From Idiomarina sp. A28L (GTDB lineage Bacteria; Pseudomonadota; Gammaproteobacteria; Enterobacterales; Alteromonadaceae): 64,000 nt of DNA. Position 1 is the first letter of the stretch; the number at the start of each line of letters is the position of its first letter. Shown here in pieces: positions 38,033 through 46,403 of the stretch. The position numbers and the translations under genes were made by a program. The notes beneath the pieces are model-generated. The model worked only from the letters and a program-made list of their open reading frames with translations. It made no database searches and had not been told where the DNA came from. The stretch is taken from contig NZ_AFPO01000002.1 of NCBI RefSeq assembly GCF_000218785.1, positions 62,001 through 126,000 on the forward strand, given 5' to 3'.

Positions 38033-38741
38033 GAGTATCCTCTATCTTGCGCACTATTGCCTGCGCCCATAGCTTATAGCCGATAGAGCCCGGATGGAAA
38101 CCATCGCTGGCAATTACATCCTCATCCATAGGAAAGCTTACATCGAGTACTTCGCAGCCATGATTCACAGCCGCTACAGTATCTAGCTCATGCGTTAGCC
38201 TGCGTGCTTGTTGGCCAAGAAACCAACGTAGTGGTTGCGGCAAAGCTGGAAATAGATGCATGGGCGGTAATGCCGTTAAAATGATTTGCGATGCATGAAA
38301 TTTTTCCTGCAGCAATTGCACAATTGCTTGTTGGCAATCGCGAAACTGTGCTGTTGGCACATTTCCGGTTACATCATTAACGCCCAGGGAAGTAACCACC
38401 ACATCAAACTGCTGCGCGGCTTTCAAATGCAGCTTAGTTAGCGCAACAGCACTGTTATCGCCATTTTTCGCCCACAAATGCCATTCTATATGCCGCAAAG
38501 GGAAACGCCGCTGTAACTCAGCCACCAATTGCCCCGACAGGGCTTGATGCTGTGCGGCAACCCCTACTCCGGCAGCCGCTGAATCTCCACAAATCAATAC
38601 TCGCAACGCTGGTTTTTCGCCACAAATCACACCACTGCGTTCGCCCTCAGGCTCGGGCAAGCGCGGTGTATTTAAACGCACTCGCTTGCCTTGCATTAGC
38701 AGCATAGGAGCAAGCGCAATCTTGCTAACAGTTATCAACAT
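38025..38741 (-). CDS. SGNH/GDSL hydrolase family protein
   Basis: A 238-residue esterase-fold protein. Block I is LICGDSAAAGVG near 49-60 with the nucleophile serine, block III is SLGVNDVTG near 117-125, and block V is ASDGFHPGSIGYKLW near 213-227 with the catalytic Asp-His pair. The hydrophobic start (MLITVSKIALAPMLLMQ) could be an anchor but is not a clean signal peptide. Lipase, thioesterase or acetylesterase activity are all possible. It is first of a two-gene unit with the VOC gene and divergent from the flavoprotein. Confidence 0.88.
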   Translation of the reverse strand: MLITVSKIALAPMLLMQGKRVRLNTPRLPEPEGERSGVICGEKPALRVLICGDSAAAGVGVAAQHQALSGQLVAELQRRFPLRHIEWHLWAKNGDNSAVALTKLHLKAAQQFDVVVTSLGVNDVTGNVPTAQFRDCQQAIVQLLQEKFHASQIILTALPPMHLFPALPQPLRWFLGQQARRLTHELDTVAAVNHGCEVLDVSFPMDEDVIASDGFHPGSIGYKLWAQAIVRKIEDTHG

Positions 38742-38899
38742 AATTGCCTTAATAAAACGATTGTTTCTGTGTTTAAGCCGCTATTCTCTATCACGCCACG
38801 AATTGAATGGTTTTAGTTTTAGCGCGGAAAATGTATAAAATTCGTTAACGATATCTGGTAAGTTTACTGCTATTCGATAGTTTTTACATGGTGTAATCA

Positions 38900-40549
38900 A
38901 TGAATTCTTCCGAGGCACAGATTTATCGCGCCGATACTCTCGTTATTGGCGGGGGGTTAGCCGGCATAGTGAGCTCACTGGAACTGCTCGATTCGGGCAA
39001 ATCGGTGATATTAGTTGATGCCGAACCCGAAGCTAATTTTGGTGGCCAAGCAAATGATGCCTTTGGCGGTATGCTATTAATTAACACCAACGAGCAACGG
39101 AAAAATGGAATCAAGGATTCACCCGAGCTATTACTCGCCGATTGGCTTAGAGCCGCAGAGTTTAACGCAAATGATATGTGGGGCCAGCGCTGGGCAAAAG
39201 AGTATGCATATGCCTGTAAAACTGATGTTTATGATTGGCTGCAACAACACGGCATTCGCTTTTTCCCTGCCGTTCAATGGGTTGAGCGGGGCAATGTTGG
39301 CAACGGCAACTCATTACCCCGCTATCATATTGCGTGGGGTTGTGGCCGCGGGGTTGTGCAAACATTGATTGCGAAATTGCGCACGCATCGGCATATCGAT
39401 AAGTTAAAAATATACCATAAACATCGCGTGAACAGTTTCATTCGCGATGTGCAAAGCGGTGCTATTGGAGGATGTATAGGAACCGGAACTTCCGATAGCT
39501 CAACATCTTTTGATTTTCAGGTTCAAGCCAAGGCCACTATCGTTTGTAGTGGCGGCATTAACGGCAACCTTGATCGTGTTCGCGAACATTGGGATTCCAT
39601 TTATGGGCCATTTCCTGAAAACATTCTGAACGGGGTTTCGCCAGCCGCCGATGGTGCTCTGCATGATGAAGTTCGAAACGTAGGCGGGCAAGTGGTTAAC
39701 CTCGGGCAAATGTGGAATTACGCGGCGGGTATCGCTCACCCTAAACCAAAATTTCCGCGCCATGGATTAAGTTTAATTCCACCCAGATCGGCGCTTTGGC
39801 TAAACGCAAAAGGCGAGCGCATTGGCCCCGCCCCCATGGTAACCGGCTTTGATACCCACGATTTGTGCAAACGCACTGGCCATTCGCCGGGGCAATATAC
39901 TTGGCAAGTAATGAATTGGAAAATTGCTGCCAAAGAAATGGCGGTATCTGGCACCGATGAAAACCCATTGTTCCGCGATAAAAAGCTCTTGAAAATCATC
40001 TGGCAAACCTTACGGGGTAACCATGCGCTGGTAGAATGGATGGTGAATGAATGTGAAGATGTAGTATGCGCAGATACCCTGCCTGAGTTAGCCGAAAAAA
40101 TGCAAAAACTGGCTAATGATGATCAGTTAGACATAGACGCCATGCAACGCGATGTTGCCAATTATGATAACAACATTCGCCGCGGGCCAAATTTATGGAA
40201 CGATGATCAACTTAGAAAGATTCAGCAGTTACGGCAATGGCGTAGTGATAAATTAAGAACTTGCGCGTTTCAGCCGATAGTAGATAGGAAAGCAGGGCCG
40301 CTGATTGCGATACGTGAGCGCATTGTGAGCCGCAAAAGTATGGGTGGCATGTTAACCAACCTCGATTCTTCAGTGCTCGATCTGCAAGGAAAGCCTATTC
40401 CTGGCCTTTATGCGGCAGGCGAAGCCGCGGGCTTTGGCGGCGGTGGCATTAGCGGTATTCGCTCCCTTGAAGGCACTTTTTTATCTAATTGTATTTTGAA
40501 TGGCCGCCGGGCCGCGCAGGCGATAGCACGGCAAGAGGAAATAAAATGA
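38900..40549 (+). CDS. FAD-binding dehydrogenase (3-ketosteroid dehydrogenase/fumarate reductase-like)
   Basis: A 549-residue flavoprotein of the FAD_binding_2 superfamily. The dinucleotide motif is VIGGGLAGIVSSLELLDSG at 17-35, followed by VDAEPEANFGGQANDAFGG. The C-terminal FAD motif is GLYAAGEAAGFGGGGISG, then LEGTFLSNCILNGRRAAQAI. The closest named families are KsdD-like and fumarate reductase-like oxidoreductases that act on C-C bonds next to a carbonyl. The true substrate is unknown. Its stop overlaps the start of the thiamine-diphosphate enzyme by ATGA, so the two act as a pair, probably in sequence on one substrate. No clear ribosome site precedes the ATG. Confidence 0.88.
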   Translation: MNSSEAQIYRADTLVIGGGLAGIVSSLELLDSGKSVILVDAEPEANFGGQANDAFGGMLLINTNEQRKNGIKDSPELLLADWLRAAEFNANDMWGQRWAKEYAYACKTDVYDWLQQHGIRFFPAVQWVERGNVGNGNSLPRYHIAWGCGRGVVQTLIAKLRTHRHIDKLKIYHKHRVNSFIRDVQSGAIGGCIGTGTSDSSTSFDFQVQAKATIVCSGGINGNLDRVREHWDSIYGPFPENILNGVSPAADGALHDEVRNVGGQVVNLGQMWNYAAGIAHPKPKFPRHGLSLIPPRSALWLNAKGERIGPAPMVTGFDTHDLCKRTGHSPGQYTWQVMNWKIAAKEMAVSGTDENPLFRDKKLLKIIWQTLRGNHALVEWMVNECEDVVCADTLPELAEKMQKLANDDQLDIDAMQRDVANYDNNIRRGPNLWNDDQLRKIQQLRQWRSDKLRTCAFQPIVDRKAGPLIAIRERIVSRKSMGGMLTNLDSSVLDLQGKPIPGLYAAGEAAGFGGGGISGIRSLEGTFLSNCILNGRRAAQAIARQEEIK

Positions 40550-42276
40550 ACAAATCAGGTGCAGCATTAGCGCGTTATGCGCTAGAGCAACTCGGTGTGA
40601 AACATACTTTTGGTATTCCTGGAGTACACAACACCGAGCTTTACGATGAACTAAATGCCTCGGATAGCATACAACCTATTTTAGTAGGCCATGAAGGTGC
40701 AGGTGCGTTTATGGCCGATGCGGTGAGCCGCATGGGCGAGAGCATTGGTACTATGGTTATAGTTCCCGCGGCTGGTGTAACCCATGCAGCGAGTGGTATA
40801 GGCGAAGCCGGCCTCGATGGTATTCCAATGCTGGTGATATCGGGTGGTATTCACACTGAGAGCGGGCATAAATACCAATTGCACGATATGGATCAACACA
40901 CCTTGCTTTCACCCATTACCAAGGCAACCTTTCGCATCGAATCGCATGCCGAAGTAATACCAACGATTTATGAAGCCTATCGTATAGCTACTTCTGGTGA
41001 ACCTGGGCCGGTATTCGTTGAGCTGCCTTACAACATTGGTAACTTTCTCGGCCAGGTTGAGGGAATGCAGGCATTTGATGCCGATTCCGCGGCACAGCAG
41101 GTAGATAAAACACTGCTTAAACAAGCCGCTGAAATGTTAGCTAACGCTAAAAAACCCGGCCTATTTGTGGGCTGGGGAGCGCTCGGCGCGAGTGCTAAAT
41201 TAATTGAGCTTGCTGAGCATTTGGGCGCGCCCGTATGCACTACATTGCAGGGATTAAGTGTATTTCCTGGAAATCACCCGTTACACACCGGAATGGGCTT
41301 CGGCGAATACGCGGTGCCAGCTTCCGAACATGCGTTTACCGATTGCGATTGCTTACTAGCCATTGGTGTTCGTTTTGCGGAAATTCCAACGGGCAGCTAC
41401 AGCATGCCTGTACCAGAAAACTTAATTCATCTAGATATCAACCCAGAAGTGTTTAGTGCTAATTTTCCAGCCAAAATAGCGATTACCGGTGATTCGGCTC
41501 GTTCGGTGCCACTATTATTAGAATACCTACAAACACAGAGTAAACCTCGCGATAGCGCTGCCCTTGTGAGCACGATAAAAGAGTGGAAGCACAAATACAA
41601 CGAAGAGTGGTTAGCCCACAAAAGCGGCGATCGGGTTAATCCAGCAGTGTTTTTTAACGCCTTACGCTCTGAGCTAGATGATGATGCCGTTTTAGTAGCC
41701 GATGATGGCAACCATACTTTTCTAATGGCCGAATTAATGCCTATTCACGGGCCGCGAAAGTTTATTTCGCCTAGCGATTTCAACGCTATGGGTTACTGCA
41801 TTCCGGGCGTGATTGGGGCCAAGCTAGCGAAACCTGATACCCAAGTTGTGGGTGTGGTAGGTGATGGTGCATTACGCATGACCGGGCTAGAAATGGCCAC
41901 GGCCAGCGAATTAAACTTAGGTGTGCCGGTGTTCGTGTTTAACGATGGCGAGCTTTCTCAAATCTCCCAAGCTCAGCAAATTCCCTATAACCGAAAAACA
42001 TGCACCGTTTTGAAGCCGTTAAACATTAAAGCCCTAGCTGAAGCTACCCACTGCACTTTCATTTCTATCACCAACAACGCAGAGTGCGCAAAAAAAGTAG
42101 CTCAAGCCATTAACGCAGCAAAAAGTGGTGAAACTGTATTAGTAGATGTTCGCATTGATTATTCGAAGCGCACTCGGTTTACTAGTGGCGTAGTGAAGAG
42201 CACCTTAAAACGCTTCTCTTCGCGCGATAAAATGCGGGTTATAAGCCGCGCTCTGCTGCGTAAAGTAACAGGGTAG
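40546..42276 (+). CDS. Thiamine-diphosphate-binding enzyme (acetolactate synthase/decarboxylase-like)
   Basis: A 576-residue ThDP-dependent enzyme. The start is the ATG at 40546 with AGAGGAA 6 bp upstream. The PYR domain has GIPGVHNTELYDEL and the cofactor-activating glutamate in VGHEGAGAFMADAVSRMG. The central domain is near 200-330. The PP domain has the ThDP motif VVGVVGDGALRMTGLEMATASELNL, with GDG and a downstream N in VFVFNDGELS. A basic tail (SSRDKMRVISRALLRK) extends past the usual end. It could be a lyase or decarboxylase of a 2-keto or 2-hydroxyacyl compound. Coupling to the flavoprotein suggests a short degradative route, but no pathway partner or substrate is evident. Confidence 0.88.
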   Translation: MNKSGAALARYALEQLGVKHTFGIPGVHNTELYDELNASDSIQPILVGHEGAGAFMADAVSRMGESIGTMVIVPAAGVTHAASGIGEAGLDGIPMLVISGGIHTESGHKYQLHDMDQHTLLSPITKATFRIESHAEVIPTIYEAYRIATSGEPGPVFVELPYNIGNFLGQVEGMQAFDADSAAQQVDKTLLKQAAEMLANAKKPGLFVGWGALGASAKLIELAEHLGAPVCTTLQGLSVFPGNHPLHTGMGFGEYAVPASEHAFTDCDCLLAIGVRFAEIPTGSYSMPVPENLIHLDINPEVFSANFPAKIAITGDSARSVPLLLEYLQTQSKPRDSAALVSTIKEWKHKYNEEWLAHKSGDRVNPAVFFNALRSELDDDAVLVADDGNHTFLMAELMPIHGPRKFISPSDFNAMGYCIPGVIGAKLAKPDTQVVGVVGDGALRMTGLEMATASELNLGVPVFVFNDGELSQISQAQQIPYNRKTCTVLKPLNIKALAEATHCTFISITNNAECAKKVAQAINAAKSGETVLVDVRIDYSKRTRFTSGVVKSTLKRFSSRDKMRVISRALLRKVTG

Positions 42277-42297
42277 ATATAGTGAGCACGCACAAAA

Positions 42298-42323
42298 AAG
42301 CCGGCTGCACATGCAACCGGCTT
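42298..42323. terminator. Convergent terminator between the ThDP gene and the WYL gene
   Basis: AAGCCGG (42298-42304) pairs with CCGGCTT (42317-42323), with an inner TGCA/TGCA pairing. The minus strand runs into six T residues, making it strong for the WYL gene; the plus-strand T run is broken (CATTTGT), so it is weaker for the ThDP gene. Confidence 0.8.
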
Positions 42324-42353
42324 CATTTGTACTAGCTGTTATCTTAACGATTG

Positions 42354-43361
42354 CTAATCGGCGTAACGTTCAGCTGCTAGAGCAAGCCTGCGGGCCGCCT
42401 CGGCGCGTAACTGCTCTGGCGCCAACACTTCAACAAGCTCCGCATATGAGAGTAACCACCATCGCACTTGCCATGAATCTTTAACATTGGCAATTAGCAC
42501 AGCACCCTCTTCATCCGCTCTAATTTCTTGTTCATCACTAATCGGGCTTTCCGTTAATGATCGCACAACATCGTCTGAAAACAGCCTCACTTTCAATACT
42601 ATATCTTTACCTGAATCGAACTTCAGAGCACTTGAATCAAGATAGTTTTGTAATGAAAAGCCATCGGGCGCAATAGCCTTACTATCAGTTAATTTTGCTT
42701 TTTCTATACGTTGCAGCGCAAATAGGCGCGGTTGTTCATAGGGCTCTGCTGAAGCTACCAAATAAGTAACTGCGGCACGTTGCACTAACCCAAGAGGGTG
42801 CAGCCGTAAGTTACTCATATCTTGCTTACGCATAGATTGGTATTTTACTTCTAACACATTTTCATGGACCAACCCATTTTGTACGATTTCCAGCACCTGT
42901 GGTTTAATAACCGGAGGCTGCTGCAAATTTGCCGGCACATGCGCTACCTTTTCCGTCCAGCATGAGAGTTTTTGCGGATTCTTCAACCCATTCAACGTTT
43001 TCTTTGCTTGCCGGAAACGGGGCTGCACTGAATCCATCACCGATTTCGGTATCAATGGCTTCATTATTTGCTCAATTAATGAGAGCGATAACGCTTCCGC
43101 AACCGAGATCCCCGGCATGTCAATGCTTGCATCTTTTGCCCAATACCAGCCGTAAGGTTTCCCTTTGGCGTTGCAGATAATTGGAAACAAGCGGCTCAAT
43201 TCCGATAAATCTCGCTCAACGGTGCGTTTGCTCACTTCAAAGCCTTCGCCAGAAAGTGTTTGCTCCAAATCACGCGAGGTAGCCCCCGGCGGGCGATTTG
43301 GTAGCAACTTTAACAGCTCCCACTGTCTGGTGATGGTCATTCGAGCGCTGTTAGTAGTCAT
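42354..43361 (-). CDS. WYL-domain transcriptional regulator
   Basis: A 335-residue regulator. I start it at the ATG at 43361, which has AAGGAG 5 bp upstream; the frame continues 22 codons further. The N terminus has a winged-helix HTH (ITRQWELLKLLPNRPPGATSRDLEQ, with recognition-helix region SKRTVERDLSELSRLFP), the middle a WYL domain (about 145-225), and the end a WCX-like segment. WYL proteins sense ligands such as nucleic acids or nucleotides and often control stress or defence genes. No defence gene is adjacent. A perfect palindrome 120 bp upstream may be its own operator. Confidence 0.88.
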   Translation of the reverse strand: MTTNSARMTITRQWELLKLLPNRPPGATSRDLEQTLSGEGFEVSKRTVERDLSELSRLFPIICNAKGKPYGWYWAKDASIDMPGISVAEALSLSLIEQIMKPLIPKSVMDSVQPRFRQAKKTLNGLKNPQKLSCWTEKVAHVPANLQQPPVIKPQVLEIVQNGLVHENVLEVKYQSMRKQDMSNLRLHPLGLVQRAAVTYLVASAEPYEQPRLFALQRIEKAKLTDSKAIAPDGFSLQNYLDSSALKFDSGKDIVLKVRLFSDDVVRSLTESPISDEQEIRADEEGAVLIANVKDSWQVRWWLLSYAELVEVLAPEQLRAEAARRLALAAERYAD

Positions 43362-43482
43362 GCAAACTCCTTTTTTTTTCCGCATTCCTAAGCTAACTTT
43401 ACCGACAGACGAACCAATGAGCAACAAAGATATAAGCCCTCAAGATAGAATATTTTAGTTGATTTTTATTTATCACCCAATA

Positions 43483-43503
43483 CTGCGACAGCCCGTGTCG
43501 CAG
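43483..43503. promoter_or_regulatory. Perfect 8-bp inverted repeat, candidate operator of the WYL regulator
   Basis: CTGCGACA-GCCCG-TGTCGCAG lies in the 240-bp gap between the LysR and WYL genes. It is not followed by a T run in the direction of the lysR transcript, so an operator is more likely than a terminator. Confidence 0.45.
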
Positions 43504-43604
43504 CTAGCTTTTTTAAGTTTTTAATGGCTAACTAAAATAGAAAAAACAGGGCTAATAAAACAGCTAAGCGAACTACATTTTAACCTGCCGAATCCTCTCA
43601 AAAA

Positions 43605-44519
43605 TCAACTAAGTGTTGCCGAGAGTTGCTCCCGAACCCAAATCATTCGAGGGTCGTTGTGGTAACGCTCATGCCAATATAGATAAAACCGCACAGAACT
43701 CGCTTTTAGTGGTGCCGGTAGTGGCCGAATTACTAATCTTCGTCCCTCTGCAATTCGTTCCGCCAATCGTTCAGGTAGAGTGAAGATTAAATCACTATCT
43801 TCGAGGAAATCAGCTACCGATGTGAAACCCGATAGGCGTAACGCAACTCTGCGTTGTAAGCCATGCTGCGCAAGTACATTCTCCATCGTGCCTGGCCCAC
43901 GGCCAGTAATAGAAACTAAGCCGTGAGGGTTGTTTGCGTACTGTTCAGCTGTCATGGGGCAATGCGCTAAAGGGTGGTTTTCAGCCATTAAGCAAACAAC
44001 CTTCATCTCTTGCAGCATTTTCCGATGCAAACTGTGCTCCGCGCTCATAGGAGCTAACCCACTTAAACTAAAATGTACATCGTCACGCTCTAACATTGGA
44101 AAACTATCATGCTCTTGGCGCACTACTTCAAAGCGCATTAGCGGCGCCAATTTCCGTAGCCGCTTTACTAAAGCTGGAAAATACAAACCAATTTCCATAT
44201 CTAAACCAGTTAAGCGAATTAAACTATCATCAGTGCTAGGGTTGAAGTTTGGTGGTTCAATAACGCGTTCAATATCTCGCAATGCGATATCCAGCTCACC
44301 TCGCAGCAGTACAGCTCGAGAACTCAGCGTGAAACCCGATGCAGTACGAATCAATAGCGGGTCGTTCAGTGTTTCTCGCAAGCGCCCAAGCGCCCTGCTC
44401 ACCGCGGGCTGACTCATATTCAGCCGCTCCGCGGTGCGAGATACATGTTGCTCGGCAAGCAATACATCCAAAACAACCAACAAATTCAAATCGATATTTC
44501 TAAGTTTTAAGCTTCTCAT
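43605..44519 (-). CDS. LysR-type transcriptional regulator
   Basis: A 304-residue LysR-type regulator. The N-terminal HTH is LRNIDLNLLVVLDVLLAEQHVSRTAERLNMSQPAVSRALGRLRE at about 6-50, where NLLVVLDVLLAEQHVSRTAE and SQPAVSRALGRLR are hallmark segments. The effector-binding domain (about 95-300) includes DNA-distal strands such as FEVVRQEHDSFPMLERDDVHFSL. It is divergent from the cytochrome b561/yceI genes across 117 bp that contain a 13-bp inverted repeat, the standard layout for a LysR protein controlling its neighbour. The inducer is unknown. Confidence 0.92.
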   Translation of the reverse strand: MRSLKLRNIDLNLLVVLDVLLAEQHVSRTAERLNMSQPAVSRALGRLRETLNDPLLIRTASGFTLSSRAVLLRGELDIALRDIERVIEPPNFNPSTDDSLIRLTGLDMEIGLYFPALVKRLRKLAPLMRFEVVRQEHDSFPMLERDDVHFSLSGLAPMSAEHSLHRKMLQEMKVVCLMAENHPLAHCPMTAEQYANNPHGLVSITGRGPGTMENVLAQHGLQRRVALRLSGFTSVADFLEDSDLIFTLPERLAERIAEGRRLVIRPLPAPLKASSVRFYLYWHERYHNDPRMIWVREQLSATLS

Positions 44520-44562
44520 TATGCACCTTGCGCATAGCTTTTATTTAAATCATGCATTTGCT

Positions 44563-44592
44563 GAATAAGGGTTAGTAGGCTAACCTTTATTC
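44563..44592. promoter_or_regulatory. 13-bp inverted repeat between lysR and cytochrome b561 genes
   Basis: GAATAAGGGTTAG (44563-44575) and its complement with one mismatch (44580-44592) are separated by TAGG. Its place in the divergent region, 44 bp before the cytochrome start, suits a LysR operator; a transcribed hairpin is the alternative. Confidence 0.5.
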
Positions 44593-44636
44593 AAGTTAAA
44601 ACAAAGCGAAAATTTAGAATATTGCAGGAAGCACTA

Positions 44637-45212
44637 ATGGCGTTTACCCACAGAATCAGAAATAGCAAAACCCAGTACGGGTGGCCAAGTATTGTTATGC
44701 ATTGGTTGGTGGCACTAACCGTTTTAGCTATGTATCCGCTTGGCCTATATATAGTTTCGTTGGGTTACTACGATCCGGGTTACAGAATTTATCCGAATAT
44801 TCACCGCAGTATCGGCCTTATACTTGCTGCTTTAGTTGCGTTTCGGCTCACTTGGAAGTTTTTAAACCCATCGCCAAAAATGCTTGCGCAAAAGCCAATT
44901 GAGCGCTTTGCCGCGCACGCAGGCCACATAGCGCTGTATATACTGCTAGCTGTAGTATTTAGTAGCGGCTATCTATTATCTACTGCCGATGGCCGAGGAA
45001 TAGCCGTGTTTGATTGGTTCACAGTGCCAGCAATTCAAGCGCTGGCAAACCGGCAGGAAGATTTCTGGGGTACGGTTCACTTCTATGCAGCTACAACCAT
45101 GATGGTGTTGACCGCAATTCACATTCTTGCAGCGTTGAAGCACCATTTTATAAATAAAGATGCCACTTTGAAACGGATGGCTGGTGTTATTGATAAGAAC
45201 ACGAACGATTAA
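44637..45212 (+). CDS. Cytochrome b561 family protein
   Basis: A 191-residue inner-membrane diheme cytochrome. I start at the ATG at 44637 with AGGAA 6 bp upstream. Four hydrophobic segments hold the expected heme histidines: WPSIVMHWLVALTV, NIHRSIGLILAALV, the segment starting AAHAGHIALYILLAV, and VHFYAATTMMVLTAIHILAALKHHF. Bacterial b561 proteins pass electrons between quinones and acceptors, and some handle superoxide. It is followed 74 bp later by yceI on the same strand, a pairing common in proteobacteria. Confidence 0.92.
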   Translation: MAFTHRIRNSKTQYGWPSIVMHWLVALTVLAMYPLGLYIVSLGYYDPGYRIYPNIHRSIGLILAALVAFRLTWKFLNPSPKMLAQKPIERFAAHAGHIALYILLAVVFSSGYLLSTADGRGIAVFDWFTVPAIQALANRQEDFWGTVHFYAATTMMVLTAIHILAALKHHFINKDATLKRMAGVIDKNTND

Positions 45213-45286
45213 TAAAAGTTAGATAGCGAAAACTAAACAAAAATTTCCGAATACATTTATCACTACTCTCTTCAAGGAGAATTACT

Positions 45287-45877
45287 ATGAAATTATTCAA
45301 CCTTAAAAACATTGCTCTTGCCTCGATCATCGCTGGTTCTGCTACTTTAAGTACCTCAGCAATCGCCGCTGATTATGTTATCGATACCGAAGGAGCGCAT
45401 GCATCAATCAACTTCAAAATAGACCACTTGGGTGTTAGTTATGTTGTTGGCCGTTTTAATGATTTCTCAGGCACTTTCACTTATGATGAAGCTGACCCAA
45501 GTAAGAACAAAGTTGAAGTGACGGTGAATACAGCATCTGTTGATTCCAACCACGCAGAGCGCGACCGTCATGTACGCAGCAGTGATTTCCTAGATGTAGA
45601 TAAATATAACCAAGCGAAGTTCATAAGCACTAGCTATGCCGACCACGGTGATGGCAAAGGGGCGATAACCGGCCATTTAACTTTGTTTGGTGAAACACGT
45701 GAAATCACGATTGATGTTGAAAAGTATGGCCAAGGTGACGATCCTTGGGGTGGATACCGCGCGGGCTTTACCGGCACCGTAGCATTAAACATCTCTGATT
45801 TTGGTATGGAATTCAATCTAGGTCCGGCAGCGCAAACTGTTTACATGGATTTAGTAGTAGAAGGCATTCGCCAGTAA
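45287..45877 (+). CDS. yceI: YceI family periplasmic protein
   Basis: A 196-residue exported lipocalin-like protein. The signal peptide ends at about Ala28 (STSAIAA-DYVID). The mature part has FKIDHLGVSYVVGRFNDFSGTF, VEVTVNTASVDSNHAERDRHVRS and FKIDHLG-type strands ending GPAAQTVYMDLVVEGIRQ. YceI proteins bind polyisoprenoids such as ubiquinone-8 in known structures, which fits the adjacent quinone-linked cytochrome b561. AAGGAG lies 7 bp before the ATG. Confidence 0.95.
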   Translation: MKLFNLKNIALASIIAGSATLSTSAIAADYVIDTEGAHASINFKIDHLGVSYVVGRFNDFSGTFTYDEADPSKNKVEVTVNTASVDSNHAERDRHVRSSDFLDVDKYNQAKFISTSYADHGDGKGAITGHLTLFGETREITIDVEKYGQGDDPWGGYRAGFTGTVALNISDFGMEFNLGPAAQTVYMDLVVEGIRQ

Positions 45878-45893
45878 ATTAACTAGGAAACGA

Positions 45894-46361
45894 ATGAATA
45901 TACGTTTTGCAAAAGCCGCTGATATGCCAGCATTAACAGCTCTGGAATATCAGCATTATGAGGCCGAGGGATATCCCTCGGCTTTTCTATTTCAAGCTTA
46001 CAGGCAGTGGCCTCGTATGTTTTGGGTGGCACAAACAAACAGGGAAATCTGCGGCTATGTTCTGGCCGCGCCGGGTGAAGCTAAAAACGAAGCGTGGATC
46101 ATGTCTGCACTTATTGGCGCCGATTACCGAGGCCAAGGGGTAGGTTCTATATTGTTGCAGCATGCCCTCGAAGAATTAGTTTCTCAGGGCTTTAAGAGCA
46201 TTCAGCTCAGTGTTGCACCAGAAAACACTAATGCCCTCAAGCTGTATGAGAAACTTGGCTTTGTCATCGCAGAGCGAAAAGACAACTACCTTGGTATTGG
46301 TGAGCATCGGGTGATTATGTGCTTTAACGCAAGCTTTAGCACTTGCTCAAACAACGCATAG
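45894..46361 (+). CDS. GNAT family N-acetyltransferase
   Basis: A 155-residue GNAT protein starting 16 bp after yceI with AGGAAACGA before the ATG. It has the N-terminal strand MNIRFAKAADMPALTALE, the acetyl-CoA loop ALIGADYRGQGVGSILLQHALE near 75-95 (R-G-Q-G-V-G), and the C-terminal LSVAPENTNALKLYEKLGFV. The acceptor is unknown; a ribosomal-protein-type or small-molecule acetyltransferase are both possible. Codons 24-30 contain a perfect 20-bp palindrome followed by TTTTC that looks like a terminator, so expression from the yceI promoter may be attenuated. Confidence 0.9.
   Translation: MNIRFAKAADMPALTALEYQHYEAEGYPSAFLFQAYRQWPRMFWVAQTNREICGYVLAAPGEAKNEAWIMSALIGADYRGQGVGSILLQHALEELVSQGFKSIQLSVAPENTNALKLYEKLGFVIAERKDNYLGIGEHRVIMCFNASFSTCSNNA
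45963..45986 (+). terminator. Terminator-like hairpin inside the GNAT gene
   Basis: A perfect 20-bp palindrome, GCCGAGGG-ATAT-CCCTCGGC at 45963-45982, forms an 8-bp GC-rich stem with an ATAT loop and is followed at once by TTTTC. It lies 86 bp after the yceI stop and within the first third of the GNAT reading frame. Confidence 0.5.
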
Positions 46362-46403
46362 CCACGTAACATAAACACTCAATTTTCAGCTTTGCGAGTT
46401 TTC

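Noticed and set aside
39000-42300. Flavoprotein/ThDP genes as acetolactate synthase or branched-chain amino acid synthesis
   Set aside because: There is no regulatory subunit or ilv neighbour, and the partner is a flavin dehydrogenase, so an ilvB/ilvG name would be unsupported.
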